From NCBI RefSeq assembly GCF_009729075.1, contig NZ_VTGY01000013.1, positions 186,001 through 250,000 on the forward strand: a DNA stretch of 64,000 nt. The letters are read 5' to 3'. Under the pieces are notes generated by a model. It made no database searches, was not told the origin of the DNA, and saw only the letters and a list, made by a program, of their open reading frames with translations. Position 1 is the stretch's first letter. Every line of letters starts with the position of its first letter. This document shows, in pieces, positions 39,981 to 49,410 of the stretch. Source of the stretch: Mycolicibacterium sp. CBMA 226. Its GTDB lineage: Bacteria; Actinomycetota; Actinomycetes; Mycobacteriales; Mycobacteriaceae. Position numbers and translations under genes: made by a program.

Positions 39981-40676
39981 GTGGGTAAACGCCAGGACTC
40001 CCGGGACCGGATCGAGGGCCGGATCATCGAGCTGGGCCGTGAGCATCTGAAGACACAAGGCGCCGCGGGGCTGTCACTGCGGGCGGTCGCGCGGGACCTG
40101 GGCATGGTTTCCTCGGCCGTATATCGATATGTCGAGAGCAGGGACGAGCTGCTCACCCTGTTGTTGGTGGACGCCTATACCGAGCTGGCCGATGGCGTCG
40201 ACGTCGCGCGGGCTGCGGTCGGCGCGGATTGGCGCGCGCAGGTGATGGCGATCGCGCGGGCGGCGCGCGCCTGGGCGCTGGAGGTGCCGACCTGCTGGGC
40301 CCTCCTGTACGGCAGCCCGGTGCCCGGATATCACGCACCGGCGGAACGGACCGTCGGCCCGGGTACGCGGGTGGTCGGTCTGCTGTTCGACGCGGTCGCC
40401 GCCGGGATCGCCGCCGGCGACGTTCGATCGCCGGGTTGTGTTGTGGCGCCTACGATCTCGGCCGATTTCTCCCGGGTCCGCGAAGAGTTCGGGTTTTCCG
40501 GCGACGACGATGTAGTGGCCCGGTGCTTCGTGCTGTGGGCGGCGATCGTCGGTGCGATCAGCCTCGAAGTGTTCGGGCAGTACGGTGCGGACAACCTCGG
40601 TGATCCGGCGGCGGTGTTCGACATTCAACTGCGGCTGCTGGTCGACATGCTGGCGGCGGGACCGACGAACGGCTAA
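39981..40676 (+). CDS. TetR-family transcriptional regulator
   Basis: 231 residues from GTG 39981. Helix-turn-helix AGLSLRAVARDLGMVSSAVYRYVESRDEL; the C-terminal domain resembles the TetR_C_13 type. Divergent from the Ddn-like gene. The palindromes at 39897 and 39944 are its likely operators. Effector unknown. Confidence 0.82.
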   Translation: MGKRQDSRDRIEGRIIELGREHLKTQGAAGLSLRAVARDLGMVSSAVYRYVESRDELLTLLLVDAYTELADGVDVARAAVGADWRAQVMAIARAARAWALEVPTCWALLYGSPVPGYHAPAERTVGPGTRVVGLLFDAVAAGIAAGDVRSPGCVVAPTISADFSRVREEFGFSGDDDVVARCFVLWAAIVGAISLEVFGQYGADNLGDPAAVFDIQLRLLVDMLAAGPTNG

Positions 40677-40682
40677 CAGGCT

Positions 40683-41002
40683 TCACTGTCGGACTGAGTC
40701 TATGGTGATGCGTTCCAGGGTTCGTCGACCTACCTGACTAAGAGCAGCATTGCTATCGGCGTAGTACCAGACCGCGCCCATCGCCTGTTGAAAAGCCCAG
40801 GCCTTCCCACGCCTCCACTCGTCATCGTCAGTATCGAGACACTGACGCATGACCTGACGGGCTCAGCTTCGAAAAGATGCCATGCGCTCACCAGGTCCAA
40901 GACGGGATCTGCTGGAGTCAGACCACCGACATCGAGCACCCCGGTGAGGCGCCCCTCATGGACAAGGAGATTCCCCGGGAGCAGATCGCCATGATTCATC
41001 AC
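40683..41002 (-). pseudogene. truncated, frameshifted aminoglycoside phosphotransferase
   Basis: The 5' part reads MNHGDLLPGNLLVHEGRLTGVLD, the catalytic HGD loop of the APH/phosphotransferase family, and the following DPVLDLVSAWHLFEAEP fits. The frame then shifts: the next frame resumes as EWRRGKAWAFQQAMGAVWYY and ends with the stop at 40683. The N-terminal half of the enzyme is missing. A remnant, unlikely to be functional. Confidence 0.7.
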
Positions 41003-41098
41003 ATCGGGACGGGGACCACCAATTGTCTGTCGTGCATGTCCATCCGGGCAGCCTCACAGGCGCAACCAACCAGAGACAACTGAATATCTGCCCCTGAA

Positions 41099-41917
41099 TT
41101 ACGGTGCAGAGACTTCGGCGCGTTCCTCCCGCAGCCGCTCTTTACTGCGTAACAACCGCAGCATGGTGACCAGCATCAGGCCACCCGCGACGTTGCCGAC
41201 CACCGTGTATCCGAACCAGCCGAGCCAGTCCAGGTAGCCGAACGTCGTAGTGCCGGTGAACAGCGCGCCGAAGATCAGCAGCGAATCCAGAATTGAATGG
41301 AACATTTGCACCCCGGCCAACAGAAATGCTCCTGCGACGGCTGCCGCGATCTTGCCCGGCACTGAATCGGTGCCGTGCTGCATCCGAGTCATCAGCGTGA
41401 TCGTCATACCACCCAGCACGGCAAGCGCCACAGTTCTCGCGGATATTGGCGCTGTGACGAAGTGCGTCGCCGACACCACTGTCTGAGCGTGGAGTTCTGG
41501 GAACGCGGTCACGATCAGCCACATGATCGCGAAACCTCCGACCAGGTTGGCGACCAGAATGCCGCCCCACAGTCGCCCTAGCTGAGGCAGGCTGGCGCGT
41601 TTGGCCGCGACGGTCGTGACTGGCACCAAGAAGCCTTCGGTGAATAGCTCGCTGCGACCCAGCAGCAGGGCCAGGAATCCGATTGAGAACGCCAGACCAG
41701 CGAGGAACTGCTCATGAGTGCCGTTCAACACCGCGAGATAGGCCAGCACCCCCAACGCAACTTCAGTGCCCCCGAAGAAGCCGGTAATCAGAATCTCGCG
41801 CCAGCTGCGGTGCAATCGCTGTGTGCCCTCGTTCAGCATTCGCACAAATGCATCTTCGAGTTCGTCCTCGATGGGGCTGTCGGACTCGCCGAGCTGCTTC
41901 TGAGTCGTTTCGCGCAC
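41099..41917 (-). CDS. formate/nitrite-type channel (FNT family)
   Basis: 272 residues from GTG 41917, with GAGGAG upstream. Six transmembrane segments with the FNT repeat features LGRSELFTEGFLVPVTTVA and TLMTRMQHG. Conducts small monovalent anions such as formate, nitrite or hydrosulfide. No metabolic partner gene lies beside it. Confidence 0.78.
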   Translation of the reverse strand: MRETTQKQLGESDSPIEDELEDAFVRMLNEGTQRLHRSWREILITGFFGGTEVALGVLAYLAVLNGTHEQFLAGLAFSIGFLALLLGRSELFTEGFLVPVTTVAAKRASLPQLGRLWGGILVANLVGGFAIMWLIVTAFPELHAQTVVSATHFVTAPISARTVALAVLGGMTITLMTRMQHGTDSVPGKIAAAVAGAFLLAGVQMFHSILDSLLIFGALFTGTTTFGYLDWLGWFGYTVVGNVAGGLMLVTMLRLLRSKERLREERAEVSAP

Positions 41918-42363
41918 GGGTGCTCCTCAAGCCGGACGATAACTACGCAACATCACCCGCTCACATACCCACATGTCTCGGCGCTACACGGCTCACCCTC
42001 GCCGAGCGCCGGCGCCACGGCACCGCCGACGGTTTGAACAGGGCTGGTCACCCGCCGGGGAGGCGGTGTCAGCTGCGGCTGCTGCGTGTCTCTTTCATCT
42101 TCGCTATCGCGAAGCCCAGCCCTGCGAGACGGTGGGTTTGGGAGGCACAGCGATCCCGCTGACGCTCTGCTCGATCCGCTTGGCTAATCGCCGCCCATCT
42201 ATGTATTCCACCGTATTTCGCGCAAGTGCCGCATCACGGGTGTCCTTCGCTCCGCAGCTTCGTGGCCGACGCTCTCGGACCAGCCGTTCCCGCGGGTGAC
42301 CTCATGCCGTCGCGGCTCCATCGTCGCCTACAAATCCATCCTTCGCCGTGCAATGATCACCGG
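41918..42363. other. gene-free intergenic region
   Basis: 446 bases between the FNT gene and the LLM gene. The open frames here overlap one another and lack a recognisable protein. No repeat copy was seen. Confidence 0.5.
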
Positions 42364-43236
42364 GTGCATCTGGGATTGCATGCGCTGGGCATTGCGGCTG
42401 GATCCGACCGCGGGATCATCGAAGCTGTCTCGAAGGCTGCCGAAAACCACAGGTTCGCGACGCTATGGGCCGGTGAGCACGTCGTCATGGTGGACCGATC
42501 GACATCCTGGTACCCATACACCGACGACGGCCAGATCGCCGTACCGCCTGACGCGGACTGGCTCGACCCGTGGATCGCGCTGAGCTTTGCGGCCGCGGCG
42601 ACCACCTCGATCGGTATTGCCACTGGCGTGCTGCTGTTGCCCGAACACAACCCGGTGATTGTTGCCAAACGGGCCGCATCGCTGGACAAGCTGAGCGGTG
42701 GCCGATTGACGTTGGGCATCGGAATCGGTTGGTCCCGAGAAGAATTCGAAGCCCTCGGCGTTCCGTTCAACCGCCGGTCCGTTCGCACGGCCGAATACGT
42801 CGACGCGATGCGCACAATTTGGCATCACGACGTTGCCTCCTTCGACGGAGAGTTCGTCAACTTCACATCGATCCGCGTCAACCCAAAGCCGTTGCGGGAA
42901 GGTCGAATTCCAATCGTGCTGGGCGGCAATAGCGACGCCGCACTGCGCCGGGTCGCGGAGTGGGGCGACGGCTGGTACGGGTTCAACCTGGCCGATACCG
43001 ACGAAGTCGCCCGGTGCACGTCGGTGATCCGCGGCATGTGCCGCGCTGCTGGCCGCGACCCGCGTCGGTTGCGGTTGGCCGTCGCGTTGCGTGAACCGCG
43101 ACCCCGCGACGTGCAACCGTTGGCCGAGATGGGTATCGACGAGCTTGTACTCGTAACCAGTCCGCCGCCGGATCCCGCCGATGTCCCCGGCTTCATCGCC
43201 GAACTAGCGGCGGAGTGGATGCCGACTAGAGATTGA
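42364..43236 (+). CDS. LLM-class F420-dependent oxidoreductase
   Basis: 290 residues from GTG 42364 (VHLGLHALGI); the frame runs back to 42226 without a better start. Luciferase-like TIM barrel: FATLWAGEHVV, LGIGIGWSREEFEALG and IPIVLGGNSDAALRRVAEWGDGWYG are the standard TIGR03619-type blocks. Uses F420 in most mycobacterial members. Substrate unknown. Confidence 0.82.
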   Translation: MHLGLHALGIAAGSDRGIIEAVSKAAENHRFATLWAGEHVVMVDRSTSWYPYTDDGQIAVPPDADWLDPWIALSFAAAATTSIGIATGVLLLPEHNPVIVAKRAASLDKLSGGRLTLGIGIGWSREEFEALGVPFNRRSVRTAEYVDAMRTIWHHDVASFDGEFVNFTSIRVNPKPLREGRIPIVLGGNSDAALRRVAEWGDGWYGFNLADTDEVARCTSVIRGMCRAAGRDPRRLRLAVALREPRPRDVQPLAEMGIDELVLVTSPPPDPADVPGFIAELAAEWMPTRD

Positions 43237-43350
43237 ACCAGGCGTGCGATGCGTCTCGCAACGATGATGCGCGGAAGGGGCCTCTACCCCTCTCAGCCGT
43301 CAGGCGCCCACGACAACCATGGTCAACATCGCACAAGCGCGTATGCGGGG

Positions 43351-44241
43351 TCAGCGGGCGCCAGTGGCAGCGCAGTCACGGTAGAAGTAGCCGCCGTCCG
43401 ATGGTGTCAGCAGGTTGTGGTCGCGCATGATCATCGCGGCCGGCCGATCAGCGCTTCTACAGGCGGCGGTGAAACCGTCAACGCGGAGTTCGTCGACGTA
43501 TTCGATGTCAAGCACGACGGGATAGTGTGCGGAGTAATCGCCACACTCGCGGTGGACCACGCAGGACTCGACGACCGCGAAGTCGTAGCCCATGCGGCGC
43601 AGTCGTTGAGCCTGTTCGGCGATGTTCTTCTGAGCGATCGCCAACCCGGCCTGGTGGGCTATCTGGACATACCTCGATGCCATCGCCAGATTGTCGTCAA
43701 CACTGAGCAATCCACCTGAGCGAGTGTAGGAATCGACATTGTCGACTTCGACACCCGAGTAACCCGCGGCTTTGCAGCCCTCGATCCACGGCTGGGCGAT
43801 CGCCGCGATCGCCGCGCGCTTGGGCTCGGTGGAGGTGTCGAGGATGTATTCGTCGGGCCAACCTTCGTCAACAACGGGCGCCCCGTCAGCGTGTATGACA
43901 AGGTCGGGATGTGCCGACGCGAACGCCCGGGACTGCATCGGCTGCGTTTGGAACCCGTTGACATAGCAGATGTCATAGCCAACTCCAGCGGGATGCGCAG
44001 TGTGGTCCCGCACTACGACGCTTGCTCCTGGCGGGGGCGTGTAGCTGCCACCCAGCTGGTAGTCAAAACCGCTGTTACGGTCCGGGAGCCGCAACGACGA
44101 CCCGACCACCTCGACGTTGGATGAGCGCGAAGTCGGGCGCAGCTCCGCGGCACATCCCGTCCCGAACGCGAGAACGCAGAGCGAACTGAAAACGATTGGC
44201 GCCCAGCGCGTTACCTTGTCCGATAAGCGCACAGAGACCAT
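43351..44241 (-). CDS. secreted GH114-like endo-alpha-1,4-polygalactosaminidase
   Basis: 296 residues from ATG 44241 (the frame extends to 44313). N-terminal hydrophobic segment ending FGTGCAAE resembles a weak lipobox, so it is exported, possibly as a lipoprotein. The TIM-barrel part matches the GH114 family: GVGYDICYVNGFQ, WIEGCKAAGYSGVEVDNVDSY, IAQKNIAEQAQRLR and FAVVESCVVHRECGDY. Would cleave an exopolysaccharide of galactosamine. Evidence is family-level only. Confidence 0.7.
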   Translation of the reverse strand: MVSVRLSDKVTRWAPIVFSSLCVLAFGTGCAAELRPTSRSSNVEVVGSSLRLPDRNSGFDYQLGGSYTPPPGASVVVRDHTAHPAGVGYDICYVNGFQTQPMQSRAFASAHPDLVIHADGAPVVDEGWPDEYILDTSTEPKRAAIAAIAQPWIEGCKAAGYSGVEVDNVDSYTRSGGLLSVDDNLAMASRYVQIAHQAGLAIAQKNIAEQAQRLRRMGYDFAVVESCVVHRECGDYSAHYPVVLDIEYVDELRVDGFTAACRSADRPAAMIMRDHNLLTPSDGGYFYRDCAATGAR

Positions 44242-45208
44242 CCTCCCGCCATTGCAGTCCCCCGACACGCCGCTGCAATCGATTCGATTGCCGTCCCCGA
44301 CCGATTGCACCATGTTCGGAGAATCAGCAGATGGCGTCTACTCCAGCAAGCCTACGCAACGAACCTCCCCTACTGATCCCGCCGGAAGGCAATGGGCAAT
44401 CACCGCCACAAGGCCAATGCTTGGCCGGCAGCCCTGGCAGTGCCGAGCGCATTGCGCCTCCTCTACCTGAAGAAGCAGGTGGTTCGGAGGCTATCGCCGC
44501 CGTGTGCCGAGCCGCAGCGAGATCACATCTTGAGCCGCGTGGTGCGCCGCCGAAGCAGTCAGCCACAGAAATTGTCAAAATCGTGTCATTTCTGACATTG
44601 CGTGGCTTTTGGAATGAGAATTGGAAACGCTGTTGAGAACTGACAAACGTTGTCAGTTCTCAACATGCTGTCACAAACAGGCCCTGCGCTGCGCCGGTAA
44701 CTCCATTCTCACCGAACGGCATCCATATTTTTTCGCAAACCTCTGTCACTTTTAAGAAGCGGATCAGGCTCGCCATCAGCCCCCAGGATGGTGGGAGGCG
44801 GGTCGGCCTTTGCCACCGAAGGATGCACTGATAACTAGCGGCTGTGTAGTGGTGGTCAGTCCAGCGTCTACGCCGGCGGTGCCGGAGACTGAACAATCGG
44901 TAAGGAGGCAGTTGCGGCCGTCGTTGGCGTTGGGGTTTCAAGACTCTTAGCTACGTCTTCGCTGCTGCAACCAGGCAAGGCAACGGTTAGCGTCATCATT
45001 AGCAAGGACGCTGGCGCAGAACGTTTTACAAGTACCTGAGATGTGCTCCAAACGCGGACAAGGAGTTAAAGGCTTCTTCAGCTTCAACATTCCCGGCGGT
45101 TGGGATAAATTGTGGTGTGGAACATCTGACGGAAGCTACGTCGCGTATATATCGAGACCGGCACCCTACATGGATACCGTCAGCAAGTGTCGGGAGCACG
45201 GACCGCGG
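44242..45208. other. gene-poor intergenic region around repeat D
   Basis: 967 bases. Contains repeat copy D (44571-44750). The flanks have only short overlapping open frames; no convincing gene or RNA was found. Confidence 0.5.
44571..44750 (+). repeat. intergenic repeat copy D
   Basis: A degenerate left end (GTCAAAATCGTGTCATTTCTG) but the clearest centre: TTGAGAACTGACAA (44633-44646), three bases, then TTGTCAGTTCTCAA (44650-44663), a perfect 14-bp palindrome. Right end CAAACCTCTGTCACT. Same orientation as A. Confidence 0.75.
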
Positions 45209-45643
45209 ATGATCGAATTCACCCTCACCCGGACCTCGCCGGCGCCGATTGAAACCGTGTTCGACGCGATGACCGACCACCGTGGGATCGCCGACTACAT
45301 GTGGGCATGCCGGCGAAGCACGCTCGACCGCGAGGGAACCCCGGCCCCAAACGGTGTCGGCGCGATCAGACGGCTGGTGGTAATCGGACCCCCCTTTGTG
45401 GAGGAGATCATCGAGTATGAGCGACCCACCCGCTACGCGTACAAGATGCTTTCAGGCGCACCCACCCGGAATCACATCGGCACGATCCACCTGCGCGAAG
45501 TAGACACAGGGACCGAGGTCAGCTGGCACCTACGCTCAACACTGAAGATCGTCGGTATCGACCGGTTGATGCTGCCCGTGTTCAAGAAGGTTATCGACGA
45601 ACTCCTCAAAGGCGGCATCACCGCCGCTGAACGCCGCGCCTGA
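45209..45643 (+). CDS. SRPBCC-family protein
   Basis: 144 residues from ATG 45209, with GGGAG upstream. START/Bet v1-like fold: SPAPIETVFDAMTDHRGIADYMW at the N-terminus and the C-terminal helix GIDRLMLPVFKKVIDELLKGGI. Binds a hydrophobic ligand. No neighbour suggests which one. Confidence 0.7.
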   Translation: MIEFTLTRTSPAPIETVFDAMTDHRGIADYMWACRRSTLDREGTPAPNGVGAIRRLVVIGPPFVEEIIEYERPTRYAYKMLSGAPTRNHIGTIHLREVDTGTEVSWHLRSTLKIVGIDRLMLPVFKKVIDELLKGGITAAERRA

Positions 45644-45781
45644 ACACCATCGTCCCCGCGCGGGACAGTTTGTAGCTTCATACACAAGAGCAAGCCCCGT
45701 GAGGTCGGGAGTTGCCGTGCGGCAAATCGTGGGCTTCACGGGACAAGGCGCGGACCGCGGAATTCAACAAGCCCGCGATGG

Positions 45782-46000
45782 TCAGTCATCCCACCAATGC
45801 ACTATCTCCTGCTCGATCCCGTCGACGAAACCAGTGATGGTGCGGAATCGAGTTCGAGGGGGACGCGTTGCCAGTTCGATGCAATTAAGCGTCGTTGAGC
45901 ATTCGGGGGTGGCGACGACGAATTGGTAACTCTGCCTGCATATCTCGGCGTTGAAGCCCCGGATGGACGTATTGCTCGGAGCCGCAGTCGGTGTCGTCAT
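45782..46000 (-). CDS. hypothetical small protein
   Basis: 72 residues from ATG 46000. The composition looks coding (FNAEICRQSYQFVVATPECSTTLNCIELATRPP, ending EQEIVHWWDD) and it contains three Cys. No recognised domain or signal peptide. The plus-strand frame opposite is less convincing. Could also be a remnant. Confidence 0.35.
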   Translation of the reverse strand: MTTPTAAPSNTSIRGFNAEICRQSYQFVVATPECSTTLNCIELATRPPRTRFRTITGFVDGIEQEIVHWWDD

Positions 46001-46453
46001 GACCAGCAGTGCGCTCGGGGTCAATGGAAATCGCACCTCGTCGGCAGTTTCGATACCGATGCCGGCGCGACGGCTCAGAAGACCTCTCGAACGCACTCAC
46101 GTCGTGACCGTCGTCGCGGAAAGCAATAGCCGCAGCCAGACCTGCAAACCCCCACCAACAATTCCCACCCTCACATCCTCAAACTACGACTACCTGTAGT
46201 AGAAGTCGAGAGGTTCATGTGACTCGCCACCGAATTGGCTAAGCCAGCAGCGCGCCGCCCGGGCCTACCGCGCCCCGAATCGTTCGTCCTTGCCGAAACG
46301 CTGTTCACCACGCACTTTCCGCAGATCGGGCACGTGGACGATGCTGACCGATCCCATCGGAGAAGAATTCCAGGTGTGACAGGCGCCGTGGCGCAAGCAA
46401 TGCCACGTCACCCCGCGCCCAATTCTGATTGACACATTCAAGGCTCCTAGCTC
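46001..46453. other. gene-free intergenic region
   Basis: 453 bases ahead of the TetR gene's 3' end. Nothing recognised. Confidence 0.45.
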
Positions 46454-47065
46454 CTAGCGTCGCGACTGAAGCACCTGAGCCGCCTGCTGCGACGTCGGCA
46501 CACTGGCTGGCACGAGTGTGGCCAGGAGGGCTAGCGCGGTTTCGGTCATGACGGCTAGGTCGGCTGGGTCTGTGGCTACCAGCCACTGCCGGTAGGCGAT
46601 ACGGAACACCTGGATTCCCACTTGCGCGGAGAGTCCTGCGACATCTGCGTCGACTCCGCGCTCGCATAGTGCGTTGCTTAATGCGTCGGCCATCTGCTGT
46701 TGTTTGATCAGGTCACGCTCCAGTAGGTACAGGTTCGACGCGATCATTGCTTCCCGGCGACGTTGGGATTCGCGTGACGCGAGGCTTTCCCAGTTGAACC
46801 CAGCCAAGATGCGGGTCACCGCTTGCAGCGGCTCGTTGAGGTCAACCGCTCGGCGTATTGCCTGGACGAGCGCATTGCGCAGCATTTCCTCATCGGCAAA
46901 CAGTACTTCCTGCTTGTCCGGGAAATAGCGAAAGAAAGTTCGGGTAGTCAGGCGGGCTCGCTTGGCGATCTGGACGGCGCTGGTCTGCTCGAAGCCTTGT
47001 TCTTCGAAGAGTTCCATCGCGGCCAGCTGCAGCCGCTCCTTGCTGCCGTCTTCCCACCTGGGCAT
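46454..47065 (-). CDS. TetR-family transcriptional regulator
   Basis: 203 residues. Helix-turn-helix TSAVQIAKRARLTTRTFFRYFPDKQEVLF. The C-terminal part resembles mycobacterial TetR regulators with IAYRQWLVATDPADLA. Divergent from the cupin operon; the space between contains two perfect and one weak copy of a 19-base operator (47086, 47131, 47161). Confidence 0.85.
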   Translation of the reverse strand: MPRWEDGSKERLQLAAMELFEEQGFEQTSAVQIAKRARLTTRTFFRYFPDKQEVLFADEEMLRNALVQAIRRAVDLNEPLQAVTRILAGFNWESLASRESQRRREAMIASNLYLLERDLIKQQQMADALSNALCERGVDADVAGLSAQVGIQVFRIAYRQWLVATDPADLAVMTETALALLATLVPASVPTSQQAAQVLQSRR

Positions 47066-47085
47066 ATCGCCATGCTATCGCCCGT

Positions 47086-47179
47086 GATGACACGGCGTGA
47101 CAACGCAAGGTCTCGTTTCATGAGAGTTTTGATGTCACGCCGCGACATCAGTGCTAATGTGATGTCACGGCGCGACATC
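47086..47179. promoter_or_regulatory. TetR operator cluster (three sites)
   Basis: GATGTC-N7-GACATC occurs perfectly at 47131-47149 and 47161-47179, 30 bases apart, on the cupin side. A weaker site, GATGAC-N7-GACAAC, lies at 47086-47104 near the TetR start. The divergent arrangement fits repression of both directions. Confidence 0.7.
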
Positions 47180-47203
47180 ACATCTAGGTGAGGGAGTCCT
47201 CCA

Positions 47204-47791
47204 GTGGAAGCGAAACGTGTAGCGACGGGAAATTCGCCGGCGACCAATGACAAGGCCGCGGGCGTTCTGCTTGGTCGGGCAGGCGAATCGCCGGCCTACT
47301 GGTACCGCGGTGTGCTGTGGAACGTCCTCATGTCCGCGAATCAAACGCTGGGCGAGTTCACACTGCTCGAGCAGGTCATTCCGGTAGGAGCAGGCCCGCC
47401 GGCACACGTCCACGAGCGGCAGGCCGAGGGCTTCTACATCCTTTCCGGTGAACTGGAATTGGTGGTCGGCAGCGCCGGCGAGGTCGTGCGGGCCACACCC
47501 GGCTCGGCGGTGTGGGTGCCGAAATCGACCAGGCACGCGTTCCGCGTCGTATCTGACGAGCCGGTCCGGCTACTGAATTTCTACACCCCGGGTGGCTTCG
47601 ACGATCACCTTCCGTTTTATGGCGTCGAGGCCACGGCTCAGACTCTTCCGCCGGAGGAACTGGGGGTCTCGGTACTGGACAGGGAGCGCCGGGCGACGTC
47701 ACAGGAACGGCGCCAGGCCTATCTTCAGCGGCTTGCCGACATTGCCGAGGGAACCTGGGACTTTTCGATCGGCGATCCCGCAGCGCACTAA
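47204..47791 (+). CDS. cupin-domain protein
   Basis: 195 residues from GTG 47204. Single cupin barrel with metal ligands in GPPAHVHERQAEGFYILSG and the second motif VWVPKSTRHAFRV. Resembles quercetin-dioxygenase-like cupins. First gene of a probable operon (cupin, SRPBCC, MDR, DUF4267) controlled by the divergent TetR. Reaction unknown. Confidence 0.78.
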   Translation: MEAKRVATGNSPATNDKAAGVLLGRAGESPAYWYRGVLWNVLMSANQTLGEFTLLEQVIPVGAGPPAHVHERQAEGFYILSGELELVVGSAGEVVRATPGSAVWVPKSTRHAFRVVSDEPVRLLNFYTPGGFDDHLPFYGVEATAQTLPPEELGVSVLDRERRATSQERRQAYLQRLADIAEGTWDFSIGDPAAH

Positions 47792-47823
47792 CACCGAGCA
47801 CCTCAATCCGAGAGAAGGACGTC

Positions 47824-48396
47824 ATGCCAGAACGACAACTCAACCGGTCCTGCCCGCCAAAGGGGTTAAGCAAGACGCGCTACCCGTGTCAGCGCGTTGA
47901 CCTCGGCTTCGTCGCGAGCGCGCGCTACCGATTCGTCAACGCCGTCGACCTATCCGTCACCCCCGAGCAACTCTTCGAGGTGCTCGCGGAAGGGGATTCG
48001 TGGTCGAGGTGGGCCACCGCCATCTCGGACGTGACGTGGACCAGCCCGGAGCCGCACGGGGTCGGGACCACCCGCACTGTGGCCATGTGGGGCGGCATCG
48101 TCAGCGATGCGGAGTTCTTGGCCTGGGAGTGCCACTCGCACATGGCATTCCGGTTGAACCAATCCACGTCCAAGGGACTTGCTGCGTTCGTCGAGGACTA
48201 TCGAGTGCAGGAGACGCCTACCGGTTGCCACGTGTCGTGGACCGTCGCAATCACACCGCGTGGCGTGGCTACTCGAGTCGGCATGCTGATCGGCCGCCCG
48301 GTCATGGCGCGGGCGTTCAGGCGTTTCGCCCACAACTTGCAGCACTACACCGACGAACGCTTTGGTATGACCAATTCAGTTGGGGTGCAGCGATGA
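47824..48396 (+). CDS. SRPBCC-family protein
   Basis: 190 residues from ATG 47824. SRPBCC/polyketide-cyclase fold: VTPEQLFEVLAEGDSWSRWATAISDVTW and the C-terminal MARAFRRFAHNLQHYTDERF. The N-terminal 40 residues, with two Cys, are outside the fold. Overlaps the MDR gene by 4 bases (ATGA), so translation is coupled. Confidence 0.72.
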   Translation: MPERQLNRSCPPKGLSKTRYPCQRVDLGFVASARYRFVNAVDLSVTPEQLFEVLAEGDSWSRWATAISDVTWTSPEPHGVGTTRTVAMWGGIVSDAEFLAWECHSHMAFRLNQSTSKGLAAFVEDYRVQETPTGCHVSWTVAITPRGVATRVGMLIGRPVMARAFRRFAHNLQHYTDERFGMTNSVGVQR

Positions 48397-49328
48397 AGCG
48401 CATTCAGTACCACGAGTATGGCGGGCCCGATGTTATGCGGTTCGAGGATTTCGAACCGGCGCGTCCTGGTGCCGGCGAGGTTTTAGTCAGTGTGCGGGCG
48501 GCCGCGGCCAACCCATATGACTGGAAGGTCCGCAACGGCGAAATGAAAATCATGACCGGACGCAAATTTCCTCGGGGGCTGGGCTACGACTTCGCCGGTG
48601 TCATCGCGGCGGTCGGGCCGGGGGTTACCCGGCTCGGTGTTGGCGACGAGGTGCTCGGCGCGGCGCAGATCAAGGCGAGTGGCGCCTTCGCCGAGATGGT
48701 CCTCGCCGAGGAGAGGAGCGTCGTCAGGAAGCCCGAAACGCTTTCGTTCCAACAGGCCGCCGCGATCCCCACGGTTGGCAGCGCCGCCCTGCAGGCCCTG
48801 GTCAACAAGGGCAAATTGCAAGCGGGGCAGGCGGTTTTCGTGCACGGGTGTCTGGGTGGGGTCGGCCGCGCCGCGGTTCAGATCGGCAGGTTGCGCGGCG
48901 CGGCGATGGTGGCCGGAAGCTGCCGCGCCAGCGCTATGCCTGACGCGCTCGGCCTCGGCATCGCACCGGTCGTCGAATTTGATGCTGTCCCAAAGACGTT
49001 GCAGGGGCAGTTCGACATCGTCTTCGATACCGTTGGCACGCTTGCGCCAACTACTGCCCGGATGCTGCTCAAGTCTGGCGGTCACATCGTCGACATAGTT
49101 CCAACCCCCGCGAAGTTGCTCAGAAGCGTCCTGCCCGGTCCGTACACGGTGTTGATCGCGCAGCACAATGCCAACGACCTCGAGGAGCTTGCGCGCGCTT
49201 GTGACCAAGGTGCACTGTGGCTCCCCATCGCGCAGACGGTGTCGCTCAGCGACGGGATCGCGGCCCTCACCGAACTCGAACGCAACAACACGCCCAAGGG
49301 CGGCAAGCTGATCATCACGACAAGCTGA
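48393..49328 (+). CDS. zinc-independent MDR oxidoreductase
   Basis: 311 residues from ATG 48393. Quinone-oxidoreductase-like medium-chain fold: MKRIQYHEYGGPDVMRFEDF, NPYDWKVRNGEM, LGYDFAGVIAAVG and the NADPH motif VFVHGCLGGVGRAAVQIG. No zinc-binding Cys cluster. Substrate unknown; neighbours suggest a small detoxification or ring-modification operon. Confidence 0.8.
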   Translation: MKRIQYHEYGGPDVMRFEDFEPARPGAGEVLVSVRAAAANPYDWKVRNGEMKIMTGRKFPRGLGYDFAGVIAAVGPGVTRLGVGDEVLGAAQIKASGAFAEMVLAEERSVVRKPETLSFQQAAAIPTVGSAALQALVNKGKLQAGQAVFVHGCLGGVGRAAVQIGRLRGAAMVAGSCRASAMPDALGLGIAPVVEFDAVPKTLQGQFDIVFDTVGTLAPTTARMLLKSGGHIVDIVPTPAKLLRSVLPGPYTVLIAQHNANDLEELARACDQGALWLPIAQTVSLSDGIAALTELERNNTPKGGKLIITTS

Positions 49329-49410
49329 TCAACGCGGCATGTCCAAATCTGCCGCAGGACAGGGGGATACGACCCCAAGCCCGCCGACCTAGTTGAATGG
49401 AGCTCTCGCC

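Noticed and set aside
44571-44750. Repeat D palindrome as a simple transcription terminator
   Set aside because: The same boxes recur in five other copies with other spacings and there is no T-tract.
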